Source: Cyanobium sp. M30B3 (GTDB lineage Bacteria > Cyanobacteriota > Cyanobacteriia > PCC-6307 > Cyanobiaceae). Taken from it: DNA of 64,000 nt. The notes beneath the pieces are model-generated. The model saw only the letters and a program-made list of their open reading frames with translations. It was not told the DNA's origin and did no database searches. The position numbers were made by a program, and so were the translations under genes. Of this stretch, positions 31,594 to 39,433 are shown one piece after another (position 1 is the first letter of the stretch; each line of letters begins with the position of its first letter). The stretch is from contig CP073761.1 of assembly GCA_018399015.1 (NCBI GenBank), positions 434,001 through 498,000 of the forward strand, in the 5' to 3' direction.

Positions 31594-33333
31594 TCAGGCG
31601 GCTGGCTCCGGGGCCTTGCGTTGGCGAGCGGCCTGCTTGTCCTTCTGTTTCACCCGGTTGGCGGCCTGCTTGGCGGCGCGGGCCTCGGCTTCGGCAGCGG
31701 CCCGGGCGGCCTCGGCCTCCTCCCGCTTCTTCTCCTGGTAGTAGGCGTAGTCGCCGCGGTAGAGCACCAGCGCGCCGTCTCTCAGCTCCACGATCCTGTT
31801 GGCCACCCGCGAGATGAAATAGCGGTCGTGGCTCACCAGCAGGGCGGCGCCCTCGTAGGCGATCAGGGCGTCCTCCAGCATCTGCTTGGCGGGGATGTCG
31901 AGGTGGTTGGTGGGCTCATCGAGCACCAGCAGGTTGCAGGGCGACAGCAGCATCAGCGCCAGGGCCAGCCGCGCCTTCTCGCCGCCGCTCAGCTTGCCGG
32001 CCTCCTTGAACACGCTCTCGTTGGAGAAGCAGAAGCTGCCCAGCAGCGAGCGCACCTGGGTCTGGGTCCAGTCGGGCACCACCTCGAAGATCGTGTCGAT
32101 CACCGTTTTCGAGAGATCGAGGGCCTCGGCCTGGTTCTGCTCGAAGTAGCCGGCGATCACGTTGTGCTCGCCCAGGCCGGCGAAGCCCTCATCGGGCTGC
32201 TCGCTGCCCATGATCAGCCGCAGCAGCGTGGATTTGCCGGCGCCGTTGGGGCCCACGAAGGCGATGCGGTCACCCCGCTCCACCTCCAGCTCGGCGCCGA
32301 GAAACAGGATCTGCTCGCCGTAGCTGAGGGTGAGGTCTTTCACCTCCGCCACCACCCGGCCAGAGCGGGGAGCCTCGGGGAAATGGAAGCGTGGGCCGCC
32401 CACGCTCTCGATCGGCGCCTCGATCCGCTCCACCTTCTCCAGCAGCTTCTCGCGGCTCTTGGCCTGGGTGGAGCGGGTGGCGCTGGCGCGGAAGCGGTCG
32501 ATGTAGGCCTGCTGGGCGCTGAGCTCCTTCTGCTGGCGCTCGAAGGCCGCCTGGGAGGCCTCGCGCTCGAGGGCCTTCTGCTCCAGGTGCTGGCTGTAGT
32601 TGCCCAGGTAGGTGCGCGAGACGCCCCGCTCGGTCTCCACGATCTGGGTGCACACCCGATCGAGGAAGGTGCGGTCGTGGCTGATCACCACGATCGCCGC
32701 GCTCTGCTCGATCAGGTAGCCCTCCAGCCACTGGATGGTTTCCACATCCAGGTGGTTGGTGGGTTCATCCAGCAGCAGCAGGTCGGGATCCTGCAGCAGG
32801 ATCTTGCCCAGGGCGATGCGCATCTGCCAGCCGCCCGAGTAGTCGGCCACCAGCTGCTCGGCCCCCTCGGGCGTGAAGCCGATCGTGGGCAGCAGCTTGT
32901 CGATGCGGGCGTCGAGCTCGTAGCCATGCAGGGCCTCGAAGCGCTCGTGCAGGTGGCCCAGCTCGTGGATCAGCTCCTCGAGGTGGTCGGGATCGCTGGC
33001 GGCCTTGTCGCTGGCCATTTCATGCTCCACCGCGTGTTTGCGGTTGAGCACCACCGCCGCCTCGCCGAAGGCCTGGAACAGCTCCTCGCGCACCGTGCGC
33101 TGGGGGTCCACGTCGAATTCCTGCTGCAGGTAGGCGATGCGCGGGCTGCCCTGCTTCACCACCGTGCCGCTGCTGGGTTCCTCCAGCCCGGCGATGATCC
33201 GCAGCTGGGTGGATTTGCCGGCACCGTTCACGCCCACCAGGCCGATGCGATCGCCCGCCTTCACCTCCCAGGTGACATCGCGCAGCACCTCCCCGGTGGG
33301 ATAGATCTTGCCGATGCGTTCGAGACGGAGCAC
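31594..33333 (-). CDS. ABC-F family ATP-binding protein
   Basis: About 579 residues with two ABC ATPase domains and no membrane domain. The first has Walker A GVNGAGKST, signature YSGGWQMRIALGK and Walker B LLLLDEPTNHLD. The second has GPNGAGKST, LSGGEKARLALAL and LVLDEPTNHLD. An interdomain linker rich in charged residues (~240-320) is the ABC-F hallmark. The tail is Lys/Arg/Ala-rich. ABC-F proteins bind the ribosomal E site and relieve stalling; the subtype is not determined. GTG 33333 (LRLERIGKIYPTG) fits family N-termini; ATG 33381 is the alternative. Confidence 0.92.
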   Translation of the reverse strand: MLRLERIGKIYPTGEVLRDVTWEVKAGDRIGLVGVNGAGKSTQLRIIAGLEEPSSGTVVKQGSPRIAYLQQEFDVDPQRTVREELFQAFGEAAVVLNRKHAVEHEMASDKAASDPDHLEELIHELGHLHERFEALHGYELDARIDKLLPTIGFTPEGAEQLVADYSGGWQMRIALGKILLQDPDLLLLDEPTNHLDVETIQWLEGYLIEQSAAIVVISHDRTFLDRVCTQIVETERGVSRTYLGNYSQHLEQKALEREASQAAFERQQKELSAQQAYIDRFRASATRSTQAKSREKLLEKVERIEAPIESVGGPRFHFPEAPRSGRVVAEVKDLTLSYGEQILFLGAELEVERGDRIAFVGPNGAGKSTLLRLIMGSEQPDEGFAGLGEHNVIAGYFEQNQAEALDLSKTVIDTIFEVVPDWTQTQVRSLLGSFCFSNESVFKEAGKLSGGEKARLALALMLLSPCNLLVLDEPTNHLDIPAKQMLEDALIAYEGAALLVSHDRYFISRVANRIVELRDGALVLYRGDYAYYQEKKREEAEAARAAAEAEARAAKQAANRVKQKDKQAARQRKAPEPAA

Positions 33334-33436
33334 GGGGGATGCCGGGGGCTGCAGGACGACCGCCGCGCGGCCGCTTCTCATCATCCCTGGCGGCGCGTCG
33401 CTCCGGCAGACTCCGGACAGTGACAGCCGGTCCCGC

Positions 33437-33727
33437 ATGATCAAGCGCCTGGAGCAGGTGGCTGCCCTGGTGGTGGCGGCGGGCCTGGCGATCGTGAGCT
33501 ACTGGCTGTTCTTCAGCTGGGCCCAGGGGGGAGGCGCTGATCAGCGCCAGCGGCGCAGCCTCCTGGCCCCCCCCAGCTGTAGGCCTTCACAGGCCGCCGC
33601 GGGCCTTGAGCAGCCACTGCTTGCTGGCCGGATCGTCGAGGGAGGCCACATGGGCCCGCACCTGCTCCCGGTCCACGGGCAGGTTCAGCTCCTGCCCCAG
33701 GGCCACGATCCGGTCGAGGGCGCCTGA
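33437..33727 (+). CDS. Small single-pass membrane protein, C-terminal reading uncertain
   Basis: The first ~33 residues (MIKRLEQVAALVVAAGLAIV, then SYWLFFSWAQGG) look like a real small membrane protein with one helix. The remaining ~60 codons run antisense through the Nif11-like gene and look non-coding. One extra G in the G6 tract at 33526-33531 would end the protein as SWAQGGRR, at 34 residues. The gene is divergent from the ABC-F gene. Function is unknown. Confidence 0.4.
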   Translation: MIKRLEQVAALVVAAGLAIVSYWLFFSWAQGGGADQRQRRSLLAPPSCRPSQAAAGLEQPLLAGRIVEGGHMGPHLLPVHGQVQLLPQGHDPVEGA

Positions 33728-33841
33728 GGGATCCTGCAGCGCCTGGCGGAACAGGGCCTGGGTGAGTTCGGAGTCGGCGCTGATGCGGGCGTAGAGCGCG
33801 GCGGCGTTGTCCGCTGCCGCCTGGTTGACCGGGGCGTTCAT
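33587..33841 (-). CDS. Nif11-like domain protein
   Basis: An 84-residue acidic helical protein. ADNAAALYARISADSELTQALF and ALGQELNLPVDREQVRAHV have the spacing of Nif11-type leader domains common in picocyanobacteria. Many such proteins are leader peptides of lanthipeptide-like precursors. Here the sequence ends KARGGL, so there is a Gly-Gly at the very end but no Cys/Ser/Thr core after it. No modification enzyme is nearby. It may be a free-standing Nif11 protein. Confidence 0.55.
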   Translation of the reverse strand: MNAPVNQAAADNAAALYARISADSELTQALFRQALQDPSGALDRIVALGQELNLPVDREQVRAHVASLDDPASKQWLLKARGGL

Positions 33842-33962
33842 CGGCTGGCGGGGGTGATCGATCGGGGGCTCTTCCGACCCTATGGGCCAGGCCCGCTCGC
33901 GGCCACGGCCCGGACACATTTGGAGGGGATTGGTTCTGGGGGGCGGGAGGGCAGGACCGCAG

Positions 33963-34214
33963 TCAGGCGGCCCTGGGGGAATCACTCACCGGATTGCCGC
34001 AGGCCGAGGCGTCCTCCATGCTGCGGGCATCCAGGCAGAGCACCTTGCGCAGCTGGGCGTAATTGGCGGCCAGCGCCGTTCGGCCTTCCTGCTGGGCGCC
34101 GTACTCGGCGCGCTGCAGCACGTGGTGCAGGTGGGTGAGCAGGTAGGTGCTGATCACCGCAGACACCAACACATCGCTGCGCTCAGCGGTGCTGCGCTCG
34201 CGTCTTCTGGGCAT
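33963..34214 (-). CDS. Conserved hypothetical small protein
   Basis: An 83-residue protein from ATG 34214, starting with a basic PRRRERSTAERSD stretch, then a mainly helical region (VLVSAVISTYLLTHLHHVLQ and ALAANYAQLRKVLCLDA) and a short tail with two Cys. No domain is recognised. It is divergent from the RHH regulator gene at 34351 across a 136-base spacer that holds inverted repeats, so the two may be co-regulated. Confidence 0.55.
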   Translation of the reverse strand: MPRRRERSTAERSDVLVSAVISTYLLTHLHHVLQRAEYGAQQEGRTALAANYAQLRKVLCLDARSMEDASACGNPVSDSPRAA

Positions 34215-34265
34215 GGTCTGGCCTCCGACCTCAGGGGCTGAACGGATGACATGCCACAAGCTTAG

Positions 34266-34310
34266 TCGTGGATACTATCCGTAAGCATCACCGTACACTG
34301 GTGTCCACGA
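34266..34310. promoter_or_regulatory. Candidate operator: nested inverted repeats upstream of RHH gene
   Basis: TCGTGGATAC (34266-34275) and GTGTCCACGA (34301-34310) form an inverted repeat with one mismatch. Inside lie the perfect palindrome GGATACTATCC (34270-34280) and a shorter CACC/GGTG pair (34289-34303). The block sits between the divergent small gene and the RHH gene. AT content is higher here than in the surroundings, as expected for a promoter. Binding by the RHH protein is inference. Confidence 0.4.
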
Positions 34311-34350
34311 AAGGGCATCCCTGACAGCCGGATCACCTCCGCTCCTGCCG

Positions 34351-34716
34351 GTGCTCAGCCCCCTGCCTCGCCCAGCAGCAGCCGTCTCGCCCCCAGCAGC
34401 CGTGGCCACCCGCCAAACCTCCTCCAGCGGCCGGCCCAAGTCCCCCCGGATTCAGGTGGTGTTGCCGGAGGAATTGTGCGAGCGGCTGGCCCTGTTGGCC
34501 GATGCCGAGGCGCGCACGGTGAGCAACATGGCCCGCGTGCTGATCCAGCAGGGCGTGGAGCGCCTGGAGCACAAGCTCCGCCAGCAGGCCGACCAGGAGG
34601 CGCCACCCCCCAGCACGTCCGATCGCTTCCGCCGGCAGCTGGAGCGCCAGGAAAACCAGGGCACGCGCCGCCTGCGCGGAGCCCCCCGCCGGCTGCGGCT
34701 GCAGCGGCCGGATTAG
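34351..34716 (+). CDS. Ribbon-helix-helix (CopG/Arc-like) DNA-binding protein
   Basis: Up to 121 residues from GTG 34351, or 104 from GTG 34402. The DNA-binding core is PRIQVVLPEELCERLALLAD followed by ARTVSNMARVLIQQGVERLE: one strand and two helices, the RHH fold. Pro/Ala-rich residues come before it and a basic, Arg-rich tail follows. It probably represses its own promoter through the inverted repeats at 34266-34310. No toxin gene is adjacent, so it is not an obvious antitoxin. Confidence 0.75.
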   Translation: MLSPLPRPAAAVSPPAAVATRQTSSSGRPKSPRIQVVLPEELCERLALLADAEARTVSNMARVLIQQGVERLEHKLRQQADQEAPPPSTSDRFRRQLERQENQGTRRLRGAPRRLRLQRPD

Positions 34717-34738
34717 GGGCCGCTCCTACGGGGCCATT

Positions 34739-35935
34739 TCAGCTGCGAGGACCTGCCGGCTCAACCCTTACCCCCAACCTGCAGGCCGCTCTCGCCCCGG
34801 TGACGCTGGGGGCATTCCCCGGGTGGGACTGCTGGTGCCACCAGGCCAGCAGCGCGAACGCCAGGGCCTCACGCTGGTTGTCGGCGATGCCCAGCTCGGC
34901 CAGGGGGCGCACGGCCGTGCCGCGGCAGCGGTGGCCCAGTTCGGCCATCAACGTGCGGTTGCGGCATCCGCCCCCCGCCACCAGCAGCTCCACCGGTCGG
35001 GCCGGCAGGCGGCTGAGGTCCTGGGCCACCACCGCGGCGCTGAGGGCCGTGAGGCTGGCCAGGGCATCGGCGGGATCCAGGTCGCGGCCCCGCTGGCGAG
35101 CGGCCTGTTCCAGCTCGGCCAGCCGCCGCTCCAGGTCGGCGGCGCCGAACAGCTCCCGGCCAGTGGATTTGGGCGGCGGCTGCAGGAAATACGCTTCGCG
35201 AAGCCAGGTGCTCAGCAGCTGCTGGTCGGGCTGGCCCCGGGCCGCCCAGGCGCCATCGGCATCGAAGCTCCGGCGACCCTGGCTGAAGTGCTCCGCCGCC
35301 AGGTCGAGCAGGGTGTTGGCGGGCCCGCAGTCCCAGCCCTGCACGCTCCGCTGGCGATCCGGCCCGCAGGCCGGCGGCAGCAGGGTGATGTTGGCGATGC
35401 CGCCGAGGTTGAGCAGGGCCCGCCAGCCGGCAACCCGGCCCAGCAGGGCCTCATCGGCCGGCGGCACCAGGGGCGCTCCCTGGCCACCGAGGGCCAGATC
35501 GGCGGCCCGGAAGTCGAAGATCACCGGCCGCTGCAGCAGCTGGGCCAGCAGCGGACCCTGCAGCAGCTGCCAGCTGGCGCCGCGCTGCTCCCCCTCCGGC
35601 GGCCGGTGCCACACGGTCTGGCCATGGCAGCCCACCAGTGCGGCCCGGCCCTGGGGATCGCACTGGCGGGCTGCGGCGGCGTGGTGTTCCGTGAGGGCTT
35701 CGGCCAGGCTGAGCCAGGTGGCGCTGCTGCAGGGCTGCCCCTGGCCGGCGGCAACCAGCTGCTGGCGCAGGGAATCGGGATAGGCGAGAAAGGAGCTGTT
35801 CACGATGCGCCAGTGGGGCCGGCTCGGCTTCCCCTGGAACCAGGCGAGCACCGCATCCACCCCATCGGCACTGGTGCCGCTCATCAGGCCGAGAACGGCC
35901 ATGCCGGTGCGCCAGCGGCTGCTGTTTGCTGTCAT
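34739..35935 (-). CDS. anmK: Anhydro-N-acetylmuramic acid kinase AnmK
   Basis: A 398-residue kinase that opens and phosphorylates 1,6-anhydro-MurNAc to MurNAc-6-phosphate in peptidoglycan recycling. Motifs are GLMSGTSADGVDAVL (N-terminal phosphate loop), GCHGQTVWHRPP, LLNLGGIANIT, and DCGPANTLLD. ATG 35935 gives ten residues before GLMSG; ATG 35902 is also possible. The gene lies downstream of a peroxiredoxin gene and its terminator, so it is likely transcribed separately. It is convergent with the RHH gene. Confidence 0.95.
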   Translation of the reverse strand: MTANSSRWRTGMAVLGLMSGTSADGVDAVLAWFQGKPSRPHWRIVNSSFLAYPDSLRQQLVAAGQGQPCSSATWLSLAEALTEHHAAAARQCDPQGRAALVGCHGQTVWHRPPEGEQRGASWQLLQGPLLAQLLQRPVIFDFRAADLALGGQGAPLVPPADEALLGRVAGWRALLNLGGIANITLLPPACGPDRQRSVQGWDCGPANTLLDLAAEHFSQGRRSFDADGAWAARGQPDQQLLSTWLREAYFLQPPPKSTGRELFGAADLERRLAELEQAARQRGRDLDPADALASLTALSAAVVAQDLSRLPARPVELLVAGGGCRNRTLMAELGHRCRGTAVRPLAELGIADNQREALAFALLAWWHQQSHPGNAPSVTGARAACRLGVRVEPAGPRS

Positions 35936-35948
35936 TGCGCTCGCAATC

Positions 35949-35974
35949 AAAAACCCCCGGCTGGGGGCCGGGGG
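35949..35974 (-). terminator. Rho-independent terminator of the peroxiredoxin gene
   Basis: On the minus strand a 7-bp GC-only stem (CCCCCGG/CCGGGGG) is followed by five T. It lies 27 bases after the peroxiredoxin stop and upstream of anmK. Confidence 0.8.
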
Positions 35975-36000
35975 CATGTTGGCTCAGATTGCGGGACCGC

Positions 36001-36636
36001 TCACTTGTTGGGCTGGGGGGTCATGCGCAGGTAGGGCTTGATCTCGGTGACGCCCTTGGGGAACTTGTTGCGGGCCTCGTCAGTGGGGATCGAGGGCACT
36101 ACCACGCAGTCGTCGCCATCCTTCCAGTTCACGGGGGTGGCCACCTGGTGGTAGTCGGTGAGCTGCAGGGAGTCGATCACGCGCAGGATCTCGTCGAAGT
36201 TGCGGCCGGTGCTGGCGGGGTAGGTGATCTGCAGACGCAGTTTCTTGCTGGGGTCGATGATGAACACCGAGCGCACCGTGAGGTTGTTGAGCGATTTGGG
36301 GTGGATCATCCCGTACAGATCGCTCACTTTCTTGTCCTCGTCGGCCAGGATCGGGTAGTCGACCGTGGTGTTCTGGGTCTCGTTGATGTCACCGATCCAG
36401 CCCTTGTGGCTGGTGGCTGAATCCACGCTGAGGGCAATGGTCTTGACATTGCGCTTCTCCCATTCAGGGCGCAGGCGCGACACCTCACCCAGCTCGGTGG
36501 TGCACACGGGGGTGTAGTCGGCGGGGTGGGAGAACAGCACCACCCAGCTGTCGCCGGCGAAGTCGTAGAAGTTGATCGGACCCAGCTGGGAATCCTGGGT
36601 GAAGTCAGGCACGGTGTCGCCGAGTTGCAGGCTCAT
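36001..36636 (-). CDS. 1-Cys peroxiredoxin (Prx6 type)
   Basis: A 211-residue thioredoxin-fold peroxidase. The peroxidatic Cys is in HPADYTPVCTTELG. The C-terminal extension with DDCVVVPSIPTDEARNKFP and KPYLRMTPQP is the Prx6/1-Cys signature, and no resolving Cys follows. It reduces hydrogen peroxide and organic peroxides. The ATG at 36636 fits the family N-terminus (SLQLGDTVPDF). It has its own terminator downstream. Upstream lies the transporter remnant. Confidence 0.95.
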   Translation of the reverse strand: MSLQLGDTVPDFTQDSQLGPINFYDFAGDSWVVLFSHPADYTPVCTTELGEVSRLRPEWEKRNVKTIALSVDSATSHKGWIGDINETQNTTVDYPILADEDKKVSDLYGMIHPKSLNNLTVRSVFIIDPSKKLRLQITYPASTGRNFDEILRVIDSLQLTDYHQVATPVNWKDGDDCVVVPSIPTDEARNKFPKGVTEIKPYLRMTPQPNK

Positions 36637-36766
36637 GGCAGGGGGAGGGGAAAGGAAAACAGGGACGTGTTCGCCCGCAGCTTCGCTGACGGAGGAACGG
36701 TTGGTGCTGCCCCCTGAGGGGGCAGCAGACACCTCAACTGCCGGAGAGCCGGCCCCAGGGCAATCC

Positions 36767-36988
36767 CTAGAGGTTGAAGTGTCGGCAGATCAGCAGGGGC
36801 ACCACCACCGTCATGGTGAGCGTAAGGGGCAAGCCATAGCGGCTGATATCCAGAAATCGATACCGCCCGGGGCCGAACACCATCAGGTTTGTCTGGTAAC
36901 CGACCGGACTGAGAGCTTCCAGCAGCGCACCGGCCAGGACCGCCAGGGTGATCTGGGCGCCGGGCTGGAGCGGGGCCTGGGCGAGCTC
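36767..36988 (-). pseudogene. C-terminal remnant of an SLC13-family (sodium/sulfate symporter-like) transporter
   Basis: About 70 codons encode ITLAVLAGALLEALSPVGYQ, then TNLMVFGPGRYRFLDISRYG and a final hydrophobic helix. PxGYQTNxMVxGPGxYRFxD is a hallmark of the last domain of SLC13/DASS permeases. The rest of the ~500-600-residue transporter is absent, and the sequence between 36989 and 37127 shows no such homology. It looks like a decayed gene end between the peroxiredoxin and hflX genes. Confidence 0.65.
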
Positions 36989-37127
36989 GTGAATGGCCGA
37001 CAGCAACCGACGGCCACAATAGAACGCTTCTGGGATTGGAAATCTGCCGGAGTGCCAAGCTTTTAGCAGGATTGCTCCTCTTGGGCCAGGTCGCTGCGGC
37101 TTGGTTATTCTACGGTCTTGAACTGGA

Positions 37128-38789
37128 TTATTCATCCGATGGCGGTGGCCAGGCGCGCAGGGCCCGCCGCAGGCCCTGGAGCCCGAGTCCGGCGGTTGCC
37201 GACACGAACAGGGCGTCCGGCTCCAGGCTGCGGGCGCGCTCCATCTCGGTGGCCGCGCAGCGGTCGATCTGGTTGGCCACCAGGCGCCTTGGGATCAGGC
37301 AGTCGAGGGAATCGAGGATGGCGTGCACGGTGCGCCGTTGCTCCGGCCAGCTGGGATCGCTGAGGTCCACCACCAGCAGCAGGCCATCGGCGGAGAGGGT
37401 CTCCTCCAGGGTGGAGCGGAAGGCCTCGATCAGCGCTGGCGGCAGTTCGCGGATGAACCCCACCGTGTCGGTGAGCAGCAGGGTTTCGCGGCTGGGTTCC
37501 CCCGGCACAGCCAGATCGATGCGGCGGGTGGTGGGATCGAGGGTGGCGAACAGCTTGTTTTCCGCCAGCACGGCCGTGCGGCCCTCGCCCTTGCCGAGGG
37601 CGTTGAGCAGTGAACTCTTGCCGGCATTGGTGTAGCCCACCAGCGCCAGCCGGCGCTGGCCGCTGCGGCCCTGGCGCAGCCGTTCCCGGTGGGCGGCCAG
37701 CTGCTGGCCATCCCGTTGCAGCCGCTCGATCCGCCGGGCGATGGCCCGGCGATCCTTCTCCAGCTGGGTTTCGCCCGGCCCCCGGGTGCCGATGCCGCCG
37801 CCCTGGCGGGAGAGGCTGCGGCCCCGGCCCAGCAGCCGCGGCAGGCGGTAGCGCAGCTGGGCCAGTTCCACCTGCAGCCGGCCGGCGGCGCTGGCGGCCC
37901 GCTGGGCAAAGATGTCCAGAATCAGTTCACTGCGGTCGCTCACCGGCAGATCCAGCAGGCGCTCCAGGTTGCGGCCCTGCACCGGCGTCAGCTCCCGGTC
38001 GGTCACCACCAGGGTGGCGCCCACCCGGCGGGCCTCCAGCGCCGCCTCGGCCAGCTTGCCCTCGCCCCAGATCGTCTGGGGAGCGGGCTGGCTGCGGCGC
38101 TGTTCCACCACCCCCACGGGGGTGGCTCCCGCGCTGCGCACCAGCCCCTCCAGCTCGGCGATCTGGCGCTGGGCCTCGGCCCGATCGGCTGGGGAGAGGG
38201 CCAGCAGCAGCACCCGCTCCCCGCCTGGACCGGCTGCCGGCGCGACCGGCGCTGGCGCCCCGGCGTCGGCCAGGGGCGGTTGCTCGCAGAGCTGGTTCAG
38301 GTCGCCGCGCTCCGCCGTCACCCAGGCGGGCTGGACCTCGCCAGGTGCGGCACGGCGGCAAGGGGCCAGCAGCAGGGCGGACCAGGCACCGCTGCGCTCT
38401 GGCCGATCTCTGAAACGGAGCCAGAGACAGGGATTCAGATCCAGCCCCACCACCCCCTCCAGCAGCGGCGGTTCCAGGTGTTTGCTGCGGCCGCAGCAGG
38501 TGATCAGGCGCAATCCGCTGCCCTGCCGGCGCGGTGAGCCCGGCAACGCGTCCAGCAATCGCCCGGACTGCTCCAGGGGGCCCACCCACAGCAGCCGGCC
38601 CAGGCCCCGGCCATCCACCACCAGGGTGAGGGGCAGCTCTAGCTCCCGGCTCAGCTCCGCCAGCCGCTGCAGGGAGAGCCACTCGGCCACGGCGGTTTCC
38701 GGATGGCGGCGGTGGCAGAGCCGCTCCAGCCGTCGCCGCTGGGCCGGCCGCAGGCCGGCCGTTCGTCCGGAGAGCGCCCCCTGTTTCAA
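37128..38789 (-). CDS. hflX: GTPase HflX
   Basis: A 553-residue ribosome-associated GTPase with the long N-terminal extension seen in cyanobacteria. The HflX domain (~210-350) has GEGKLAEAALEA and GGGIGTRGPGETQLE. The GTPase domain has G1 GYTNAGKSSLLN, G3 DTVGF, and G4 NQID in place of the usual NKxD. HflX splits stalled or stressed ribosomes. The start is TTG 38789, overlapping the upstream HAD stop as TTGA. This fits family N-termini (KQGALSGRTAGL), so an upstream extension to 39200 is rejected. Confidence 0.93.
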   Translation of the reverse strand: MKQGALSGRTAGLRPAQRRRLERLCHRRHPETAVAEWLSLQRLAELSRELELPLTLVVDGRGLGRLLWVGPLEQSGRLLDALPGSPRRQGSGLRLITCCGRSKHLEPPLLEGVVGLDLNPCLWLRFRDRPERSGAWSALLLAPCRRAAPGEVQPAWVTAERGDLNQLCEQPPLADAGAPAPVAPAAGPGGERVLLLALSPADRAEAQRQIAELEGLVRSAGATPVGVVEQRRSQPAPQTIWGEGKLAEAALEARRVGATLVVTDRELTPVQGRNLERLLDLPVSDRSELILDIFAQRAASAAGRLQVELAQLRYRLPRLLGRGRSLSRQGGGIGTRGPGETQLEKDRRAIARRIERLQRDGQQLAAHRERLRQGRSGQRRLALVGYTNAGKSSLLNALGKGEGRTAVLAENKLFATLDPTTRRIDLAVPGEPSRETLLLTDTVGFIRELPPALIEAFRSTLEETLSADGLLLVVDLSDPSWPEQRRTVHAILDSLDCLIPRRLVANQIDRCAATEMERARSLEPDALFVSATAGLGLQGLRRALRAWPPPSDE

Positions 38790-39433
38790 GGGCGGCGCAC
38801 CTGGATGCAGGGCAGGCCGGCGGCAGCGGCGCCGGCCACGTCTTCGGTGCTGTCGCCCACATGCCACACCTGGCGCACATCCAGCTGCAGCTGCTCCAAG
38901 GCGATGCGGAAGGGGGCGGCGTCGGGCTTGGCCGCTCCTGCGCTGCTGGAGACCACCACCGCGCTCAACCAGCGGGCCAGCCCCAGCTGCTGCAGCAGGC
39001 CGGGCAGGCGGCTGTCGAAGTTGCTCACCACCGCCAGTTTCAGGCCCCGCTGCCACCAGCGGGGCAGCTGGCTGGCCACATCGGTGTACACCTGCCAGGC
39101 AGCGGCCTCGGCGTAGTGGTTGAACAGATCTTCTCCAAGAGACGCAGGCAGCGTCGTGGCACCGGCGGCCGTCAGGCTGCAGCGGATGCGCTCGCTCCAC
39201 CAGGCCAGCTCGGCCTGGCGCAGCTCCGCGCCGGCGAGCCCTGGAAAAGCCAGGGGCGGCGCCTGGCTGTAGGCCTCAAGAAAGCCCAGCTCGATCCGCT
39301 GGGGATCGAGGTTGAGCCCGTGGGCCGCGGCCAGACGGGCATAGGTGCGGCCCACCGGTTCCCGCAGGCCGATCAGGGTGCCCATGGCATCGAGCAGCAG
39401 GCCCTGGGGGGCGGGCAGCCTGGCCGCCGTCAC
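38786..39433 (-). CDS. HAD-superfamily hydrolase (subfamily IA-like)
   Basis: About 215 residues. Motif I is LLLDAMGTL, with Met where the second Asp of DxD usually stands. Motif II is VVSNFD, motif III includes the Lys in AAKPDAAPF, and motif IV is HVGDSTEDVAGA. The missing second Asp (general acid/base) may reduce phosphatase activity; some HAD-IA groups carry this change. GTG 39433 overlaps the NDH-2 stop as GTGA; ATG 39448 is five codons earlier. The pattern suggests coupled translation with NDH-2 and hflX. Confidence 0.85.
   Translation of the reverse strand: MTAARLPAPQGLLLDAMGTLIGLREPVGRTYARLAAAHGLNLDPQRIELGFLEAYSQAPPLAFPGLAGAELRQAELAWWSERIRCSLTAAGATTLPASLGEDLFNHYAEAAAWQVYTDVASQLPRWWQRGLKLAVVSNFDSRLPGLLQQLGLARWLSAVVVSSSAGAAKPDAAPFRIALEQLQLDVRQVWHVGDSTEDVAGAAAAGLPCIQVRRP

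Noticed and set aside
38790-39200. N-terminal extension of HflX
   Set aside because: It lies antiparallel in frame across the HAD gene and lacks homology. The TTGA overlap start at 38789 fits the family length.
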